Shown: positions 9,025 to 17,367 of the stretch, in pieces | How the letters are laid out: the number at the start of each line of letters is the position of its first letter | How positions within the stretch are numbered: position 1 is the first letter of the stretch | Assembly (NCBI RefSeq): GCF_017303055.1 | Contig: NZ_JAEKJT010000001.1 | Coordinates: 496,001-560,000 of the forward strand | Direction of reading: 5' to 3' | DNA: 64,000 nt | Source: Halomonas litopenaei | GTDB taxonomy: Bacteria > Pseudomonadota > Gammaproteobacteria > Pseudomonadales > Halomonadaceae | Notes under the pieces: model-generated | What the model saw: only the letters and a program-made list of their open reading frames with translations | Database searches by the model: none | What the model was told of the DNA's origin: nothing | Translations under genes and position numbers: made by a program

Positions 9025-9831
9025 TCAGTCTTCCTCGAGTAGCGGCAATCTCAGTTCCAGCCCATACTTGCCTTTGACCAGTTGCGGTGCCTCACCGCTG
9101 AGGTAGACCCCGTGTTCAGACAGTCCTCTGCAGGCCATGAACAGCATTGCACTGGTGAGGTGTGAACTGTCCTCAAGGGTGATGCAGGCATGACGCTGCG
9201 CCGGCAACATGACGAGTCGGAAGGGCAGCGGTAGCGCCAGGCGGTGGGCATGTTCCTCGTCGACATGGACCCCAAGGTCGATACGCGGGGATTCACTGGC
9301 CAGCGGATGGTCATGCAGGATGGCGATTGGCGCTGCGTTGGTGAGGCGTGCCGGCAGATCGTAGGCGCCTTCTGCATTGCGTTGCCAGTTATCCAGGTTC
9401 TCGATGATTTCTGGCGGCTGATACAGACGGGTGACCGCGGCGCGGCGCAGAGGCAGGTCTGCCATCTTGACCGAGAAGTGAGGCAGGTTGTGGCGCTGGC
9501 GGTAGAGTTCCAGGCGCTGATTCTGACGATATTCGCGGGGGGCGACGCGATAGCGGCGCTGGAAGGCGCGAGTAAACGCCGAGTGGTTGCGATATCCGCA
9601 GCGCCTGGCGATATCATGGACGCCGTGTGGCGTGTGGATCAGGAGCCTGGCGGCTTTTTCCAGTCGCAGCATGTCGCGATAGGCGCTGGGCGAGATGCCA
9701 AATGACTGGCGGAAGCGCCTGCGCACCTGAGATGAGGAGTACCCCATACGGGTGGCGAGGTCTTCAATACTGAGCTGGCTGTCCAAGGTCTCCTGGAGCC
9801 AGATTTCGGCGCGCATCATCTCGTTGAACAT
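9025..9831 (-). CDS. AraC-family regulator with C-terminal GyrI-like effector domain
   Basis: The DNA-binding domain is at the N-terminus (residues 5-105): two helix-turn-helix motifs, LSIEDLATRMGYSSSQVRRR and VHDIARRCGYRNHSAFTRAF, followed by the family's usual R-x-x-P-x-x-YR segment (RYRVAPREYRQ). The remaining 160 residues resemble the effector-binding (Rob/GyrI-like) module seen in Rob-type regulators (FSVKMADLPLRRAAVTRLY opens it); this assignment is weaker. The frame extends to an ATG at 9852, but AGGGAGG sits 7 bp before ATG 9831. A perfect-stem terminator follows. Three TGTCCCG elements upstream may be its own operator. The ligand and targets cannot be read from the sequence. Confidence 0.88.
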   Translation of the reverse strand: MFNEMMRAEIWLQETLDSQLSIEDLATRMGYSSSQVRRRFRQSFGISPSAYRDMLRLEKAARLLIHTPHGVHDIARRCGYRNHSAFTRAFQRRYRVAPREYRQNQRLELYRQRHNLPHFSVKMADLPLRRAAVTRLYQPPEIIENLDNWQRNAEGAYDLPARLTNAAPIAILHDHPLASESPRIDLGVHVDEEHAHRLALPLPFRLVMLPAQRHACITLEDSSHLTSAMLFMACRGLSEHGVYLSGEAPQLVKGKYGLELRLPLLEED

Positions 9832-9903
9832 GGTCATGCCTCCCTGAACCATCGCGATGGACCTGACCCCTTGCTGGGTCCTCGGAGGACGAATCCGAGC
9901 GTC

Positions 9904-9943
9904 TGTCCCGTGGTCATTGTTACCGGGACATCCATCTGTCCCG
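9904..9943. promoter_or_regulatory. Three TGTCCCG elements upstream of the AraC-type gene
   Basis: TGTCCCG occurs at 9904-9910 and 9937-9943, and inverted as CGGGACA at 9924-9930. The last two form a 7-bp inverted repeat with a 6-bp spacer. The first two are spaced about two helical turns apart. The block starts about 70 bp upstream of the regulator's ATG, where an autoregulatory operator would be expected; binding is inference. Confidence 0.45.
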
Positions 9944-10096
9944 AAATATAATGATGAAAGTTTGTTGCGTTAAGATACATCCTGTTACGTAGTTATGCAG
10001 TCTAGCTACTTTGGTTGGCAAGTGCAATGTGCCGTTTTGATTGTTTGTGCACAAAAATCCTGTGCCATTTGAGCAGTTAAGATGCTGTTATTGAGG

Positions 10097-10114
10097 AAGA
10101 AATCGCGATTTCTT
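10097..10114. promoter_or_regulatory. Perfect 18-bp palindrome before the 98-residue gene
   Basis: AAGAAATCGCGATTTCTT is a perfect palindrome 77 bp upstream of the ATG at 10191, followed shortly by six T (10119-10125 region). It could be an operator for the downstream gene, or a terminator-like stem with a CGCG loop. The flanking DNA (9832-10190) is AT-rich and is probably the promoter region for the divergent genes on both sides. Confidence 0.45.
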
Positions 10115-10190
10115 GGTCCTTTTTTGATACGCTGGTTTGCCAGCATGCTCGATTCGGCTTATCCCTGTTGATGTTAACGACTGGTAACAA

Positions 10191-10487
10191 ATGAAATCTC
10201 AGAGTTCCCCCAAGCCTATGGACGAACGCGAAAAACTGCGCCGCTTTCGTGAATTGGATGATGCCTTCGCGGAAGCGCTTCGCAGCCTGGACAACCCGAG
10301 CAAGGCCGCCGAGATTCCCACCGGACCGCCTGTGCGCACCATTGACAGCGTCGAGGAAGAGGAGCGTCGGCAGCGTGAAGAAGACTTCGAGCGTCGCCTG
10401 CATGCGTTGATTCAGGAATACGCCCAGAGTCCGGAAACGGTCTCCGAACTCGTTACGTTGCTGCACTCCATGGGGCGTGTGGCCTGA
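10191..10487 (+). CDS. Small acidic/basic helical protein of unknown function
   Basis: I do not recognise this 98-residue protein. It is highly charged and predicted helical: KLRRFRELDDAFAEALRSLD near the N-terminus, then a Pro-containing linker (EIPTGPPVRTIDS), then an Arg/Glu-rich stretch (EEEERRQREEDFERRLHALI) and a hydrophobic amphipathic C-terminus (VSELVTLLHSMGRVA). There is no signal peptide or membrane segment. Codon use resembles that of the surrounding genes and the frame is long for the local spacer, so it is likely to be real. No good ribosome binding site is visible. It stands alone, divergent from the AraC-type gene and convergent with tus. Confidence 0.65.
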   Translation: MKSQSSPKPMDEREKLRRFRELDDAFAEALRSLDNPSKAAEIPTGPPVRTIDSVEEEERRQREEDFERRLHALIQEYAQSPETVSELVTLLHSMGRVA

Positions 10488-10775
10488 TAGCGCTGCCTGC
10501 CGGTGATAGCCTTAGTCGGGCCATCGTTCACCTGGGGCGTTGCGGTAGTGACGCACGAAATTACACTTTGTGACATGATGGCCTGACTGTGCTGTTTCTG
10601 CAGTCGTCTTGGGCGACGACCCCTTGCTGGATATTCCGCAAAAGACTGTCAGTGATATCGCACGTCTAGGGCGCACTGACGCCGCCAAGGGGAGTATCGA
10701 CCCTGACTGGCCTGGCGTCTGTCGCCTTGCTGGCGTACAGGCAGTGGTTGCTGGCGGCACGGAGTGCTGGTGCGA
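10488..10775. other. Spacer between the 98-residue gene and tus
   Basis: This 288-bp spacer lies between convergent genes. I see no gene, no clear terminator stem and no repeat array in it. Confidence 0.45.
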
Positions 10776-11660
10776 TCAACGGTAGCGGTAGGCTCTTAGA
10801 CTCGGCAGAAAAGGTGTGTCTTCGAGGCGTTCGTCACTGCGCCGGGCGCGCTGACGCTCCAGTGGCGGGGCAAGCGGAGGCAGGTTGTGTCGTGGAAGGT
10901 GCTGCTGCGGCAGGAAAAGCGGTAGGGCGACATTCATGGCTCGCCGCATGCGGCCGTCAGTCAGTGGCTCGTGATAGAAGAGATTGGCGCGCATCAGCGG
11001 CGCCTGGCGTTGCACCTGTGCCAGCATCTCGCTTGAGGGAATACCCGCTAAACGCTTCAGTTGTATGCGGATATGGGCCGCCTCGCTGTCGAGTGCCAGC
11101 AGTTTCTGTTCCGCATCGGCCACACTGATCCGCTTGATCGACCTGCCGCTGCTGTACCATGCCAACCGCACGCGATCCACGGAGGCCTCGGCCACGGGGA
11201 CGTGGCGCCATGCCTGTTTCAGGTGAAGACGGGCAAGGCCGGCACCGCCTAGATGCTGGTTGAGGTCGGGATGTCGCTGGGGCAGCCGAGCCTTGATCTC
11301 TGCCATCAACTGCGGCGAGTGCTGACGAATCTCTGCCAGTTGGTGGGACAAATCACTCTTGGCCTCATTCAATCGTTGCGCAGCGGCGTAGGTGGCGTCG
11401 TCGCAGCAGACCAGTCCAACGTGGCTTTGGGTGACTCGGCCATCCTGGCCGTCGACATACCATAGGTCGAGCAAGGACTGGCGAAGCCACTCAGGATCCA
11501 CCTTATCCCTGCCAAATGCCCATCCGCCGAGCCCGGACGCCGCCCAGGCATCGGCGACCTGATGCGCCCTGTCTACCAGGCGATCAAAGGCCTGATCGAG
11601 TGCCGCGAGCCATTGATAGGACGGCGCTGAGGCTGACGTGTCGTGCCCATCGCGTGGCAT
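10776..11660 (-). CDS. tus: Tus-family replication-terminus binding protein
   Basis: The 294-residue protein resembles E. coli Tus (309 residues), which binds Ter sites and blocks replication forks from one side. The clearest match is the central strand-turn-strand (VDRVRLAWYSSGRSIKRIS, then AEQKLLALD), corresponding to the E. coli segment around [20 protein letters not shown]. The region near the end (MRANLFYHEPLTDGRMRRAM, then VALPLFLPQ) matches the final DNA-binding sheet. The N-terminus is helical (WLAALDQAFDRLVDRAHQVA). ATG 11660 lies 4 bp after the yacG stop with AGGA upstream, so tus appears to be the last gene of a pilD-coaE-yacG-tus run. Identity is low, so fork-blocking activity and the Ter sequence are inference. 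Confidence 0.8.
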   Translation of the reverse strand: MPRDGHDTSASAPSYQWLAALDQAFDRLVDRAHQVADAWAASGLGGWAFGRDKVDPEWLRQSLLDLWYVDGQDGRVTQSHVGLVCCDDATYAAAQRLNEAKSDLSHQLAEIRQHSPQLMAEIKARLPQRHPDLNQHLGGAGLARLHLKQAWRHVPVAEASVDRVRLAWYSSGRSIKRISVADAEQKLLALDSEAAHIRIQLKRLAGIPSSEMLAQVQRQAPLMRANLFYHEPLTDGRMRRAMNVALPLFLPQQHLPRHNLPPLAPPLERQRARRSDERLEDTPFLPSLRAYRYR

Positions 11661-11664
11661 TGGC

Positions 11665-11901
11665 TCAGTCCTGCTGGTACAGGTCGCGTTCTGCCCGCGC
11701 AACCCATTCGTCAATACTGGTTTCGTCCATCGCGGGCTCTCCCGCAATACGGTGGCTGCCGTCGGCCCATGCGCCCAGATCGAGCAGCCGGCAGCGTTTG
11801 CTGCAGAAAGGCCGAAACTCGTTGTCGCTGGTCCAAAGCACCTCTTTGCGGCACTGGGGGCAAGCGACCTTGAGTGGCCCCTGGGATGCCGTTTGGGACA
11901 T
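11665..11901 (-). CDS. yacG: DNA gyrase inhibitor YacG, zinc-finger protein
   Basis: This 78-residue protein has the YacG zinc finger: VACPQCRKEV and later FCSKRCRLLDLGAWADGSHR, giving the Cys4 pattern CxxC...CxxxC. In E. coli YacG binds GyrB and stops gyrase binding DNA. The acidic C-terminus (DETSIDEWVARAERDLYQQD) is also typical. It lies between coaE and tus on the same strand, the common coaE-yacG order. The pairing of a gyrase modulator with a replication-terminus protein is notable, but a functional link is not shown. Confidence 0.92.
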   Translation of the reverse strand: MSQTASQGPLKVACPQCRKEVLWTSDNEFRPFCSKRCRLLDLGAWADGSHRIAGEPAMDETSIDEWVARAERDLYQQD

Positions 11902-12006
11902 GTTGGGTCTCCTTGTGTCAGGTGGTGGGGCTTGGCACCGTCTTCAGCGGTGCTCGCCATATGTCTCGGAATGCGGTTGGGGCGTGAGTCTGGAGCTGCG
12001 AATGGC

Positions 12007-12071
12007 TATGCGCCAGTACTATTCACCAATGCTATTCACCAGTGCTATTCACCAGTGCTATTCGCTGAGCA
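12007..12071. repeat. 13-bp tandem array, five copies
   Basis: Units start at 12007, 12020, 12033, 12046 and 12059. The third and fourth are identical (TATTCACCAGTGC), the second has one change and the outer two are more diverged. The array lies in the coaE-yacG spacer, ending about 10 bp from the coaE stop. Confidence 0.88.
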
Positions 12072-12080
12072 TCAGTTGTA

Positions 12081-12683
12081 TCAGCTACCCGCCATGGCAC
12101 GATAGCGTTCATCCAGCGCTTTGACCGCGTCGACTAGTGCGCTGAGATCCCCTTCGTTGACGAGGACGTCATCGGCGAGAGAGAGGCGTTTTTCCCGCGG
12201 CATTTGTGAACCCAGAATAGCCTTCGCCTGGTCAGCATCGATCTTGTCGCGGGCCATGGCGCGTTCCATCTGGACGTCCTCGGCCACGTCGACCACAAGC
12301 TTGCGCTGGACCATGTCGGCTTGACCGGACTCAAACAACAGCGGAGAAACCAGCAGCACGTAGGGGCTGTCCTGCTGTTGCAGCAGGGCCAGTCGTGTGG
12401 TCAGCCGTTCTCTGATCCGTGGGTGGGTGGTGGCTTCGAGCCAGCGACGTTCCTTTTCGTTGGCAAAGACGATGTCACGCAGTGCGCTGCGGTCGAGACG
12501 ACCTTCACGGTTGAGGATGGTGTCACCGTAGCGATCGACGATGGCCTTCAAGGCCGGTTCACCGGGGGCCACCACTTCACGCGCAATGTCATCGGCGTCG
12601 ACCCACCTGACACCAAGCTCGCCGAACAGTCTTGCGACAGTCGATTTTCCTGAGGCGATACCGCCCGTCAATCCAATGATCAT
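12081..12683 (-). CDS. coaE: Dephospho-CoA kinase
   Basis: CoaE performs the last step of coenzyme A synthesis, phosphorylating the 3'-hydroxyl of the ribose of dephospho-CoA. The P-loop is IIGLTGGIASGKSTVARLFG at residues 2-21, followed by the family's VDADDIAREVVAPGEPAL substrate segment and the LID region (MERAMARDKIDADQAKAILG). The protein has 200 residues, as usual. It lies between pilD (48 bp upstream on the minus strand) and yacG, the conserved pilD-coaE-yacG order. The 180-bp spacer to yacG contains a 13-bp tandem array. Confidence 0.96.
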   Translation of the reverse strand: MIIGLTGGIASGKSTVARLFGELGVRWVDADDIAREVVAPGEPALKAIVDRYGDTILNREGRLDRSALRDIVFANEKERRWLEATTHPRIRERLTTRLALLQQQDSPYVLLVSPLLFESGQADMVQRKLVVDVAEDVQMERAMARDKIDADQAKAILGSQMPREKRLSLADDVLVNEGDLSALVDAVKALDERYRAMAGS

Positions 12684-12731
12684 GCCGCCATTACTCCATT
12701 GTTGCCTTTGTGACGACCCTCATGGGTCGCA

Positions 12732-13571
12732 TCATGCGCCAAGCATGGCCTTGTACGTCAATAGCATTTCTTCGCCCGCCAGTAAGGCCAGGCCGCCAGC
12801 GATGACCAGGGAGGGCCCGAAGGGCAGCGCCTGTCCTTTGAGATGTGGTCTTTGCCACTGTACCAGCAAGCCCGAAATCACGCCCACTACCGCGGCGACA
12901 AGAACGACCAGGGGCAGCAGCTGCCAGCCCAGCCAGGCACCGAGGGCGGCGAGCAGCTTGATGTCGCCACGCCCCATGCCTTCACGCTGGGTGATGGCGT
13001 TGAAGATCGCACCTACGGCCCACAGCACGCCATAGCCTGCCACCACCGCGATGACCGCGTCTGCCAAATGCGCGGGGCTGAATAGTAGCTGGTAGAGCAA
13101 ACCTGCCCATAGTAGCGGAAGGGTCAGTGCGTCCGGCAGCAGCTGGGTGCGCAGATCTATGACGGCCAGTGCCAGCAGGGTCAGGCATGCTGCGAAGATC
13201 CATAGCGCGCTCCATTGCAGTCCGAACAGCTTAAGGCAGGTCAGCGCCAGGATGGCGCTGGTCAGTTCGACCAGCGGATACTGGACGCTGATACGTCCCT
13301 TGCATTCAGCGCATCGACCGCGGCGCTTGATCCAGCCCACCAGGGGCAGATTGTCGTGCCATGCGATGGGATGTCCGCAGCGGGGACAGCATGAGCCGGG
13401 GCGGGCCAGCGAGATGGGAGCCTCGATGTCATCCTCAAGCTCCAGAGCGGCACGTGCCTCGGTGCGCCACTGCTGCATCAGCATGACGGGCAGGCGGACG
13501 ATGACGACGTTCAGGAAGCTGCCCAGGCAAAGTCCCAGGGTGATGACAATGATGGTGGTTATGACATCCAT
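12732..13571 (-). CDS. pilD: Prepilin peptidase / N-methyltransferase
   Basis: PilD cleaves the leader of type IV prepilins and type II secretion pseudopilins in the inner membrane and methylates the new N-terminus. The N-terminal domain has the Cys4 motif CPRCGHPI ... CAECKG (residues 62-86) with HDNLPLVGWIKRRGRC between. About eight membrane segments are visible. The two catalytic aspartates are in DLRTQLLPDALTLP and in the GMGRGDIKLLAALGAWLG motif. The usual partners pilB and pilC, normally directly upstream, are absent: the divergent neighbour is nagZ. The pilins or pseudopilins it serves must be encoded elsewhere. Confidence 0.94.
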   Translation of the reverse strand: MDVITTIIVITLGLCLGSFLNVVIVRLPVMLMQQWRTEARAALELEDDIEAPISLARPGSCCPRCGHPIAWHDNLPLVGWIKRRGRCAECKGRISVQYPLVELTSAILALTCLKLFGLQWSALWIFAACLTLLALAVIDLRTQLLPDALTLPLLWAGLLYQLLFSPAHLADAVIAVVAGYGVLWAVGAIFNAITQREGMGRGDIKLLAALGAWLGWQLLPLVVLVAAVVGVISGLLVQWQRPHLKGQALPFGPSLVIAGGLALLAGEEMLLTYKAMLGA

Positions 13572-13752
13572 AGGCAGCAGTGCGGCTCCAGCAGCAGGTA
13601 AATCGAGAGAACGGACCCTGAGGTCCGCGGGTGCTATTCTATCGTCGCTGCCATGGGTTGTCTGTGGTCGTGCCTGGCATTGCGCTGTCGGGGTGTCACG
13701 ACGTAGCCCATTGGTCTAGAATCGTTCCCTTTTTTCCGACCAGGTAAGCGAC

Positions 13753-14766
13753 ATGACCCAGACATTCGGACCTGTGATGCTGGATCTCGATGGCCTCGAG
13801 CTGTCGGCCGAAGAGCGCGAACTGCTTCTGCATCCCGCCCTTGGCGGAGTCATCCTGTTTGGCCGCAACACCCATGATGCCGATCAAGTCAGGGCGCTGT
13901 GCCGGTCGATCCGAGAGCTGCGTCCCGGCCTTCTGCTGGGGATCGACCAAGAGGGTGGCCGCGTGCAGCGGCTCAAGGAAGGGGTGACGCGCTTGCCGCC
14001 CATGTCCCGGCTGGGTCAGGAATACCGCAGCGCGCCTGAGGTGACCTTGCGCCTGTGCCAGGATGCCGGCTGGTTGCTTGGCATGGAGATGGCGGCCTGT
14101 GGGCTGGATCTCAGCTTTGCTCCGGTGCTGGATGTCGATGTAGGCCTCTCGTCGGTGATTGGTGACCGCAGCTTCGATGCAGATCCCGAGGTGGTGGCGC
14201 GGCTCGGTGGTGCCTTTATCGAAGGGCTGCACGAGGCGGGCATGGCGGCCGTCGGCAAGCATTTTCCCGGGCACGGTGGGGTCAAGGCGGATACCCATCA
14301 CGAGGTCGCCCGGGACGAGCGGAGTCTCGATCAGCTGCGTCAGCACGACCTGGTGCCCTTCGAGCGTCTGGCCGGCAAGCTGGATGGCATGATGCCGGCT
14401 CACGTGGTCTATCCGGCGTTCGACCCTCGTCCGGCGGGCTTTTCGCCCTCCTGGCTGGGGATGCTGAGGGAGACCCTGGGCTTCAAGGGCACCATCTTCT
14501 CCGATGACTTGACCATGGCAGGGGCGCAGGTCGCCGGTGGCCCCGCTGAGCGCGCCAAGGCTGCTCTGGAGGCCGGTTGCGACATGGTGCTGGTATGCAA
14601 TGACCGTCCAGCTGCCACGGCGGTGCTTGATGCCTGTGTCGATCAGGCGCCGCGCAGGGCCTCGCGTCTTCGCTATGCCCGAGCCCGCCCCGACCTTGAT
14701 GCCCTGTCTGCCTTGTCGCGCTGGCGCCGTGTCCACGCGCGCCTGGCGGCGATGACTTCTGATTGA
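13753..14766 (+). CDS. nagZ: Beta-N-acetylhexosaminidase NagZ
   Basis: NagZ is a cytoplasmic family 3 glycosidase that removes N-acetylglucosamine from anhydromuropeptides during cell-wall recycling; in many bacteria its product signals AmpC induction. The 337-residue protein has the substrate loop GIDQEGGRVQRLKEG, the catalytic-loop motif AVGKHFPGHGGVKADTHHE with the conserved His, and FSDDLTMAGAQ with the nucleophile Asp. The start is ATG 13753. A TAGAAT box at 13717-13722 could be its -10 element. hpt follows 22 bp later on the same strand. Confidence 0.96.
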   Translation: MTQTFGPVMLDLDGLELSAEERELLLHPALGGVILFGRNTHDADQVRALCRSIRELRPGLLLGIDQEGGRVQRLKEGVTRLPPMSRLGQEYRSAPEVTLRLCQDAGWLLGMEMAACGLDLSFAPVLDVDVGLSSVIGDRSFDADPEVVARLGGAFIEGLHEAGMAAVGKHFPGHGGVKADTHHEVARDERSLDQLRQHDLVPFERLAGKLDGMMPAHVVYPAFDPRPAGFSPSWLGMLRETLGFKGTIFSDDLTMAGAQVAGGPAERAKAALEAGCDMVLVCNDRPAATAVLDACVDQAPRRASRLRYARARPDLDALSALSRWRRVHARLAAMTSD

Positions 14767-14788
14767 TGAATGAAACGAGCTGACTGAT

Positions 14789-15367
14789 ATGCCGAAACTT
14801 GATCCTGCCCATAGCGCCTCACGTGATGACATGCGTGAGGTAATGGACACCGCCGACTGCCTGATCAGTCATGATGAGGTAGAGCGTGCGTTGGACCGCA
14901 TGGCGGAAGAGATCACCCGGGACCTGGGTGACAAGCTGCCGGTGTTTTACTGCGTGATGAACGGTGGCTTGATCACCACGGGACATCTGTTGCCCCGGCT
15001 CGGGTTCCCGCTGGAGGTGGACTACCTGCACGCCACGCGTTATCGCGGCAAGACCCGCGGCGGAGAGCTGTTCTGGCGAGTGTCGCCAGAGATCCCCATG
15101 GCCGGCCGTGATGTGGTGATTGTCGATGACATTCTCGACGAGGGCGCGACCCTGGCGGCCATTCTGGACTATTGCCGTGAGGCAGGGGCCAAAAGCGTGT
15201 CTACAGCCGTGCTGGTGGACAAAAGCCACGATCGCAAGGCGGTGCCGGGCCTCAAGGCAGATTACTGCAGTCTGGAAGTGGCCGACCGCTACGTGTTCGG
15301 CTTCGGCATGGACTTCAAGGGCTACTGGCGCAACGCGCCGGGGATTTTTGCTCCCAAGGGCATGTAG
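14789..15367 (+). CDS. hpt: Hypoxanthine-guanine phosphoribosyltransferase
   Basis: This enzyme salvages hypoxanthine or guanine with PRPP to IMP or GMP. The PRPP-binding loop VVIVDDILDEGATLAAIL is intact. YCVMNGGLITTGHLLPRLG and the C-terminal ADRYVFGFGMDFKGYWRN, which stacks on the purine, match the hypoxanthine type. It has 192 residues, slightly longer than E. coli Hpt. Its ATG lies 22 bp after nagZ, and nagZ-hpt is a recurring pair in Pseudomonas-like bacteria, linking wall recycling and purine salvage only by position. A strong terminator follows. Which purine is preferred cannot be read from the sequence. Confidence 0.92.
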   Translation: MPKLDPAHSASRDDMREVMDTADCLISHDEVERALDRMAEEITRDLGDKLPVFYCVMNGGLITTGHLLPRLGFPLEVDYLHATRYRGKTRGGELFWRVSPEIPMAGRDVVIVDDILDEGATLAAILDYCREAGAKSVSTAVLVDKSHDRKAVPGLKADYCSLEVADRYVFGFGMDFKGYWRNAPGIFAPKGM

Positions 15368-15413
15368 ACCCGCCTGCAGATATCCAGGCCAGGCCCGCCC
15401 GCCTGGCCAGACA

Positions 15414-15445
15414 AAAGGCGTCCCATTGATGGGGACGCCTTTTTT
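15414..15445 (+). terminator. Rho-independent terminator of nagZ-hpt
   Basis: AAAGGCGTCCC at 15414-15424 pairs perfectly with GGGACGCCTTT at 15432-15442, with a 7-nt loop and a run of six T. The A-run on the other side means it could also work for the minus-strand acyl-CoA synthetase gene. Confidence 0.92.
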
Positions 15446-15463
15446 GCGGCTGGGTCTCAGCGA

Positions 15464-15505
15464 TTGAGTATCAGTGCTTGAGTGTCAGCGCTTGAGTTTC
15501 AGGGA
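15464..15505. repeat. 14-bp tandem array, three copies
   Basis: TTGAGTATCAGTGC, TTGAGTGTCAGCGC and TTGAGTTTCAGGGA follow directly at 15464, 15478 and 15492. A fourth, shorter relative (TGGGTCTCAGCGA) precedes them. The array lies between the hpt terminator and the stop of the convergent acyl-CoA synthetase gene. Confidence 0.85.
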
Positions 15506-15526
15506 GTGGCCCACGAGCCAGGGGGC

Positions 15527-17236
15527 TTACAACCCTAGTTCGTCGGTGGCTTCCTTGCGCATCTTGAACTTCTGAATCTTGCCGGTGACGGTCATCGGGA
15601 ACTCGTCGACGAACTTCACGTAGCGGGGCACCTTGTAGTGGGCAATCTTGCCTTTGCAGAATGCCTTGAGAGCGTCTTCATCGAGGTGCTCGCCCTCGCT
15701 CAGCTTGACCCAGGCCATGACCTCTTCACCGTACTTGCGATCCGGCACGCCGATCACCTGCACGTCCGAAATGGCGGGGTGGGTATATAGGAAGTCCTCG
15801 ATTTCGCGCGGATAGATGTTCTCGCCGCCACGAATGATCATGTCCTTGATGCGTCCGACGATCGAGACATAGCCCTCGTCATCCATGGTCGCCAGGTCGC
15901 CGGTGTGCATCCAGCCTGCCGCATCGATGGCCGCAGCCGTTGCCTCATCATTGTTCCAGTAGCCGAGCATCACGCTGTAGCCGCGCGTACACAGTTCGCC
16001 AGGCTCCCCCCTGGGCACGACGGCCCCGCTGTCAGGATGCACCAGCTTGACTTCAAGATGAGGATGAATGGTGCCCACGGTGGTCACGCGCTTGTCCAGC
16101 GGGGCGTCAGTGGTGGTCTGCAGGCTGACGGGGCTGGTTTCGGTCATGCCATAGCAGATGGTGACGTCCTGCATGTTCATCTGGTCGATGACGCGGCGCA
16201 TGACCTCGATGGGGCAGATGGAACCCGCCATGATGCCGGTACGCAGTGACGACAGGTCATAGCGCTTGAAGTCGGGATGCTCAAGCTCCGCAATGAACAT
16301 GGTGGGCACGCCGTACAGTGTCGTCGCCTTCTCCTCGGACACCGCCGCCAGAGTGGTCTCCGGGTCAAAGCCGTCGGCGGGGTAGATCATGGTGGCACCA
16401 TGTGTCACGCAGCCCAGGTTACCCATGACCATCCCGAAGCAGTGGTACAGCGGCACCGGGATGACCATCCGGTCCTGATCGGTGAGGTTCATGGCGCGTG
16501 CCACGAACATGCCGTTGTTCAGGATGTTGTGGTGGGAGAGGGTGGCGCCCTTGGGGGCCCCGGTGGTGCCGGAGGTGTACTGAATATTGATCGGTTCATC
16601 GAACTGCAGGCCCGCCTGGACCTCGGCAAGCTCCGCCGCGCTGACTTCTTCCGTGCGATCGAAGATGCGCGGCCATGCCAGCATGCCCGGGAGTGCCTTG
16701 TCGGCGTCGAGGCAGATGACGCGCTTCAGCTCTGGCAGGCCCTTGAGCGTCAATGGACCCGCCCCTGGGATATCGTGAAGCTCGGGCGCCAGTTCCGCCA
16801 GGGTGGCCACATAGTCCGATGTCTTGAAACTGCCCTGCAGGATCAGGGTCGAGGTGCCGGACTGCTTGAGCGCGTAATCGAGCTCATGGGTGCGGTAGCT
16901 TGGATTGATATTGACCAGGATGGCGCCGATCTTGGCCGTGGCGAACTGGGTGATCGTCCATTCGGCGCAGTTGGGCGACCAGATCCCGACCCTGTCGCCT
17001 TTCTTTACGCCCATCGCCAGCAGCGCTCTGGCAGCCTGGTCGGTCACTTCTCTGAGCTCTTGCCAGGTGTAGCGCAGTCCCTGATGTCGACTGATGAGGG
17101 CGTCCTGGTCAGGGAAGCGAGCGACCGTCTCGTCGAAGCAATCACCAATGGTCTGGCCCTTGAGAGGCTGGTCGCTGATCCCGCTCACATAGCTGGACGG
17201 GATCCTGGGGGCTGAATGGGCGGTCTGGCGTGTCAT
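15527..17236 (-). CDS. Acyl-CoA synthetase, ACSF2-type (medium-chain)
   Basis: The 569-residue enzyme belongs to the ANL superfamily and should activate a carboxylic acid to its acyl-CoA through an acyl-AMP. The ATP-binding P-loop is [20 protein letters not shown]. Further motifs are [32 protein letters not shown], the hinge [20 protein letters not shown] and the C-terminal catalytic lysine region [10 protein letters not shown]. Overall it looks like human ACSF2, so a medium-chain or branched acid is a fair guess, not a proof. A MerR regulator lies 131 bp upstream on the same strand, and the operator-like palindrome in front of that gene probably controls both. Valine-degradation genes run divergently, which supports a branched-chain or fatty acid role. 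Confidence 0.9.
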   Translation of the reverse strand: MTRQTAHSAPRIPSSYVSGISDQPLKGQTIGDCFDETVARFPDQDALISRHQGLRYTWQELREVTDQAARALLAMGVKKGDRVGIWSPNCAEWTITQFATAKIGAILVNINPSYRTHELDYALKQSGTSTLILQGSFKTSDYVATLAELAPELHDIPGAGPLTLKGLPELKRVICLDADKALPGMLAWPRIFDRTEEVSAAELAEVQAGLQFDEPINIQYTSGTTGAPKGATLSHHNILNNGMFVARAMNLTDQDRMVIPVPLYHCFGMVMGNLGCVTHGATMIYPADGFDPETTLAAVSEEKATTLYGVPTMFIAELEHPDFKRYDLSSLRTGIMAGSICPIEVMRRVIDQMNMQDVTICYGMTETSPVSLQTTTDAPLDKRVTTVGTIHPHLEVKLVHPDSGAVVPRGEPGELCTRGYSVMLGYWNNDEATAAAIDAAGWMHTGDLATMDDEGYVSIVGRIKDMIIRGGENIYPREIEDFLYTHPAISDVQVIGVPDRKYGEEVMAWVKLSEGEHLDEDALKAFCKGKIAHYKVPRYVKFVDEFPMTVTGKIQKFKMRKEATDELGL

Positions 17237-17367
17237 TGTGGGTCTCGTTATGTCGTCGGGTTGTTCTGGATGTTGTCGTTATTGATGGTCAGGTCGTCAT
17301 TGGCCGACGGGGTGCTGAGGCCGGGGCGAGTCGGCTGAGGTTCGGGTTCAGCCTCTGAGTGAGCGCG

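Noticed and set aside
12070..12085. GTTGTATC near the coaE end, resembling the core of an E. coli Ter site upstream of tus
   Set aside because: Only the short core fits, with one mismatch and no match in the flanks; it overlaps the coaE stop and such an 8-mer is expected by chance.
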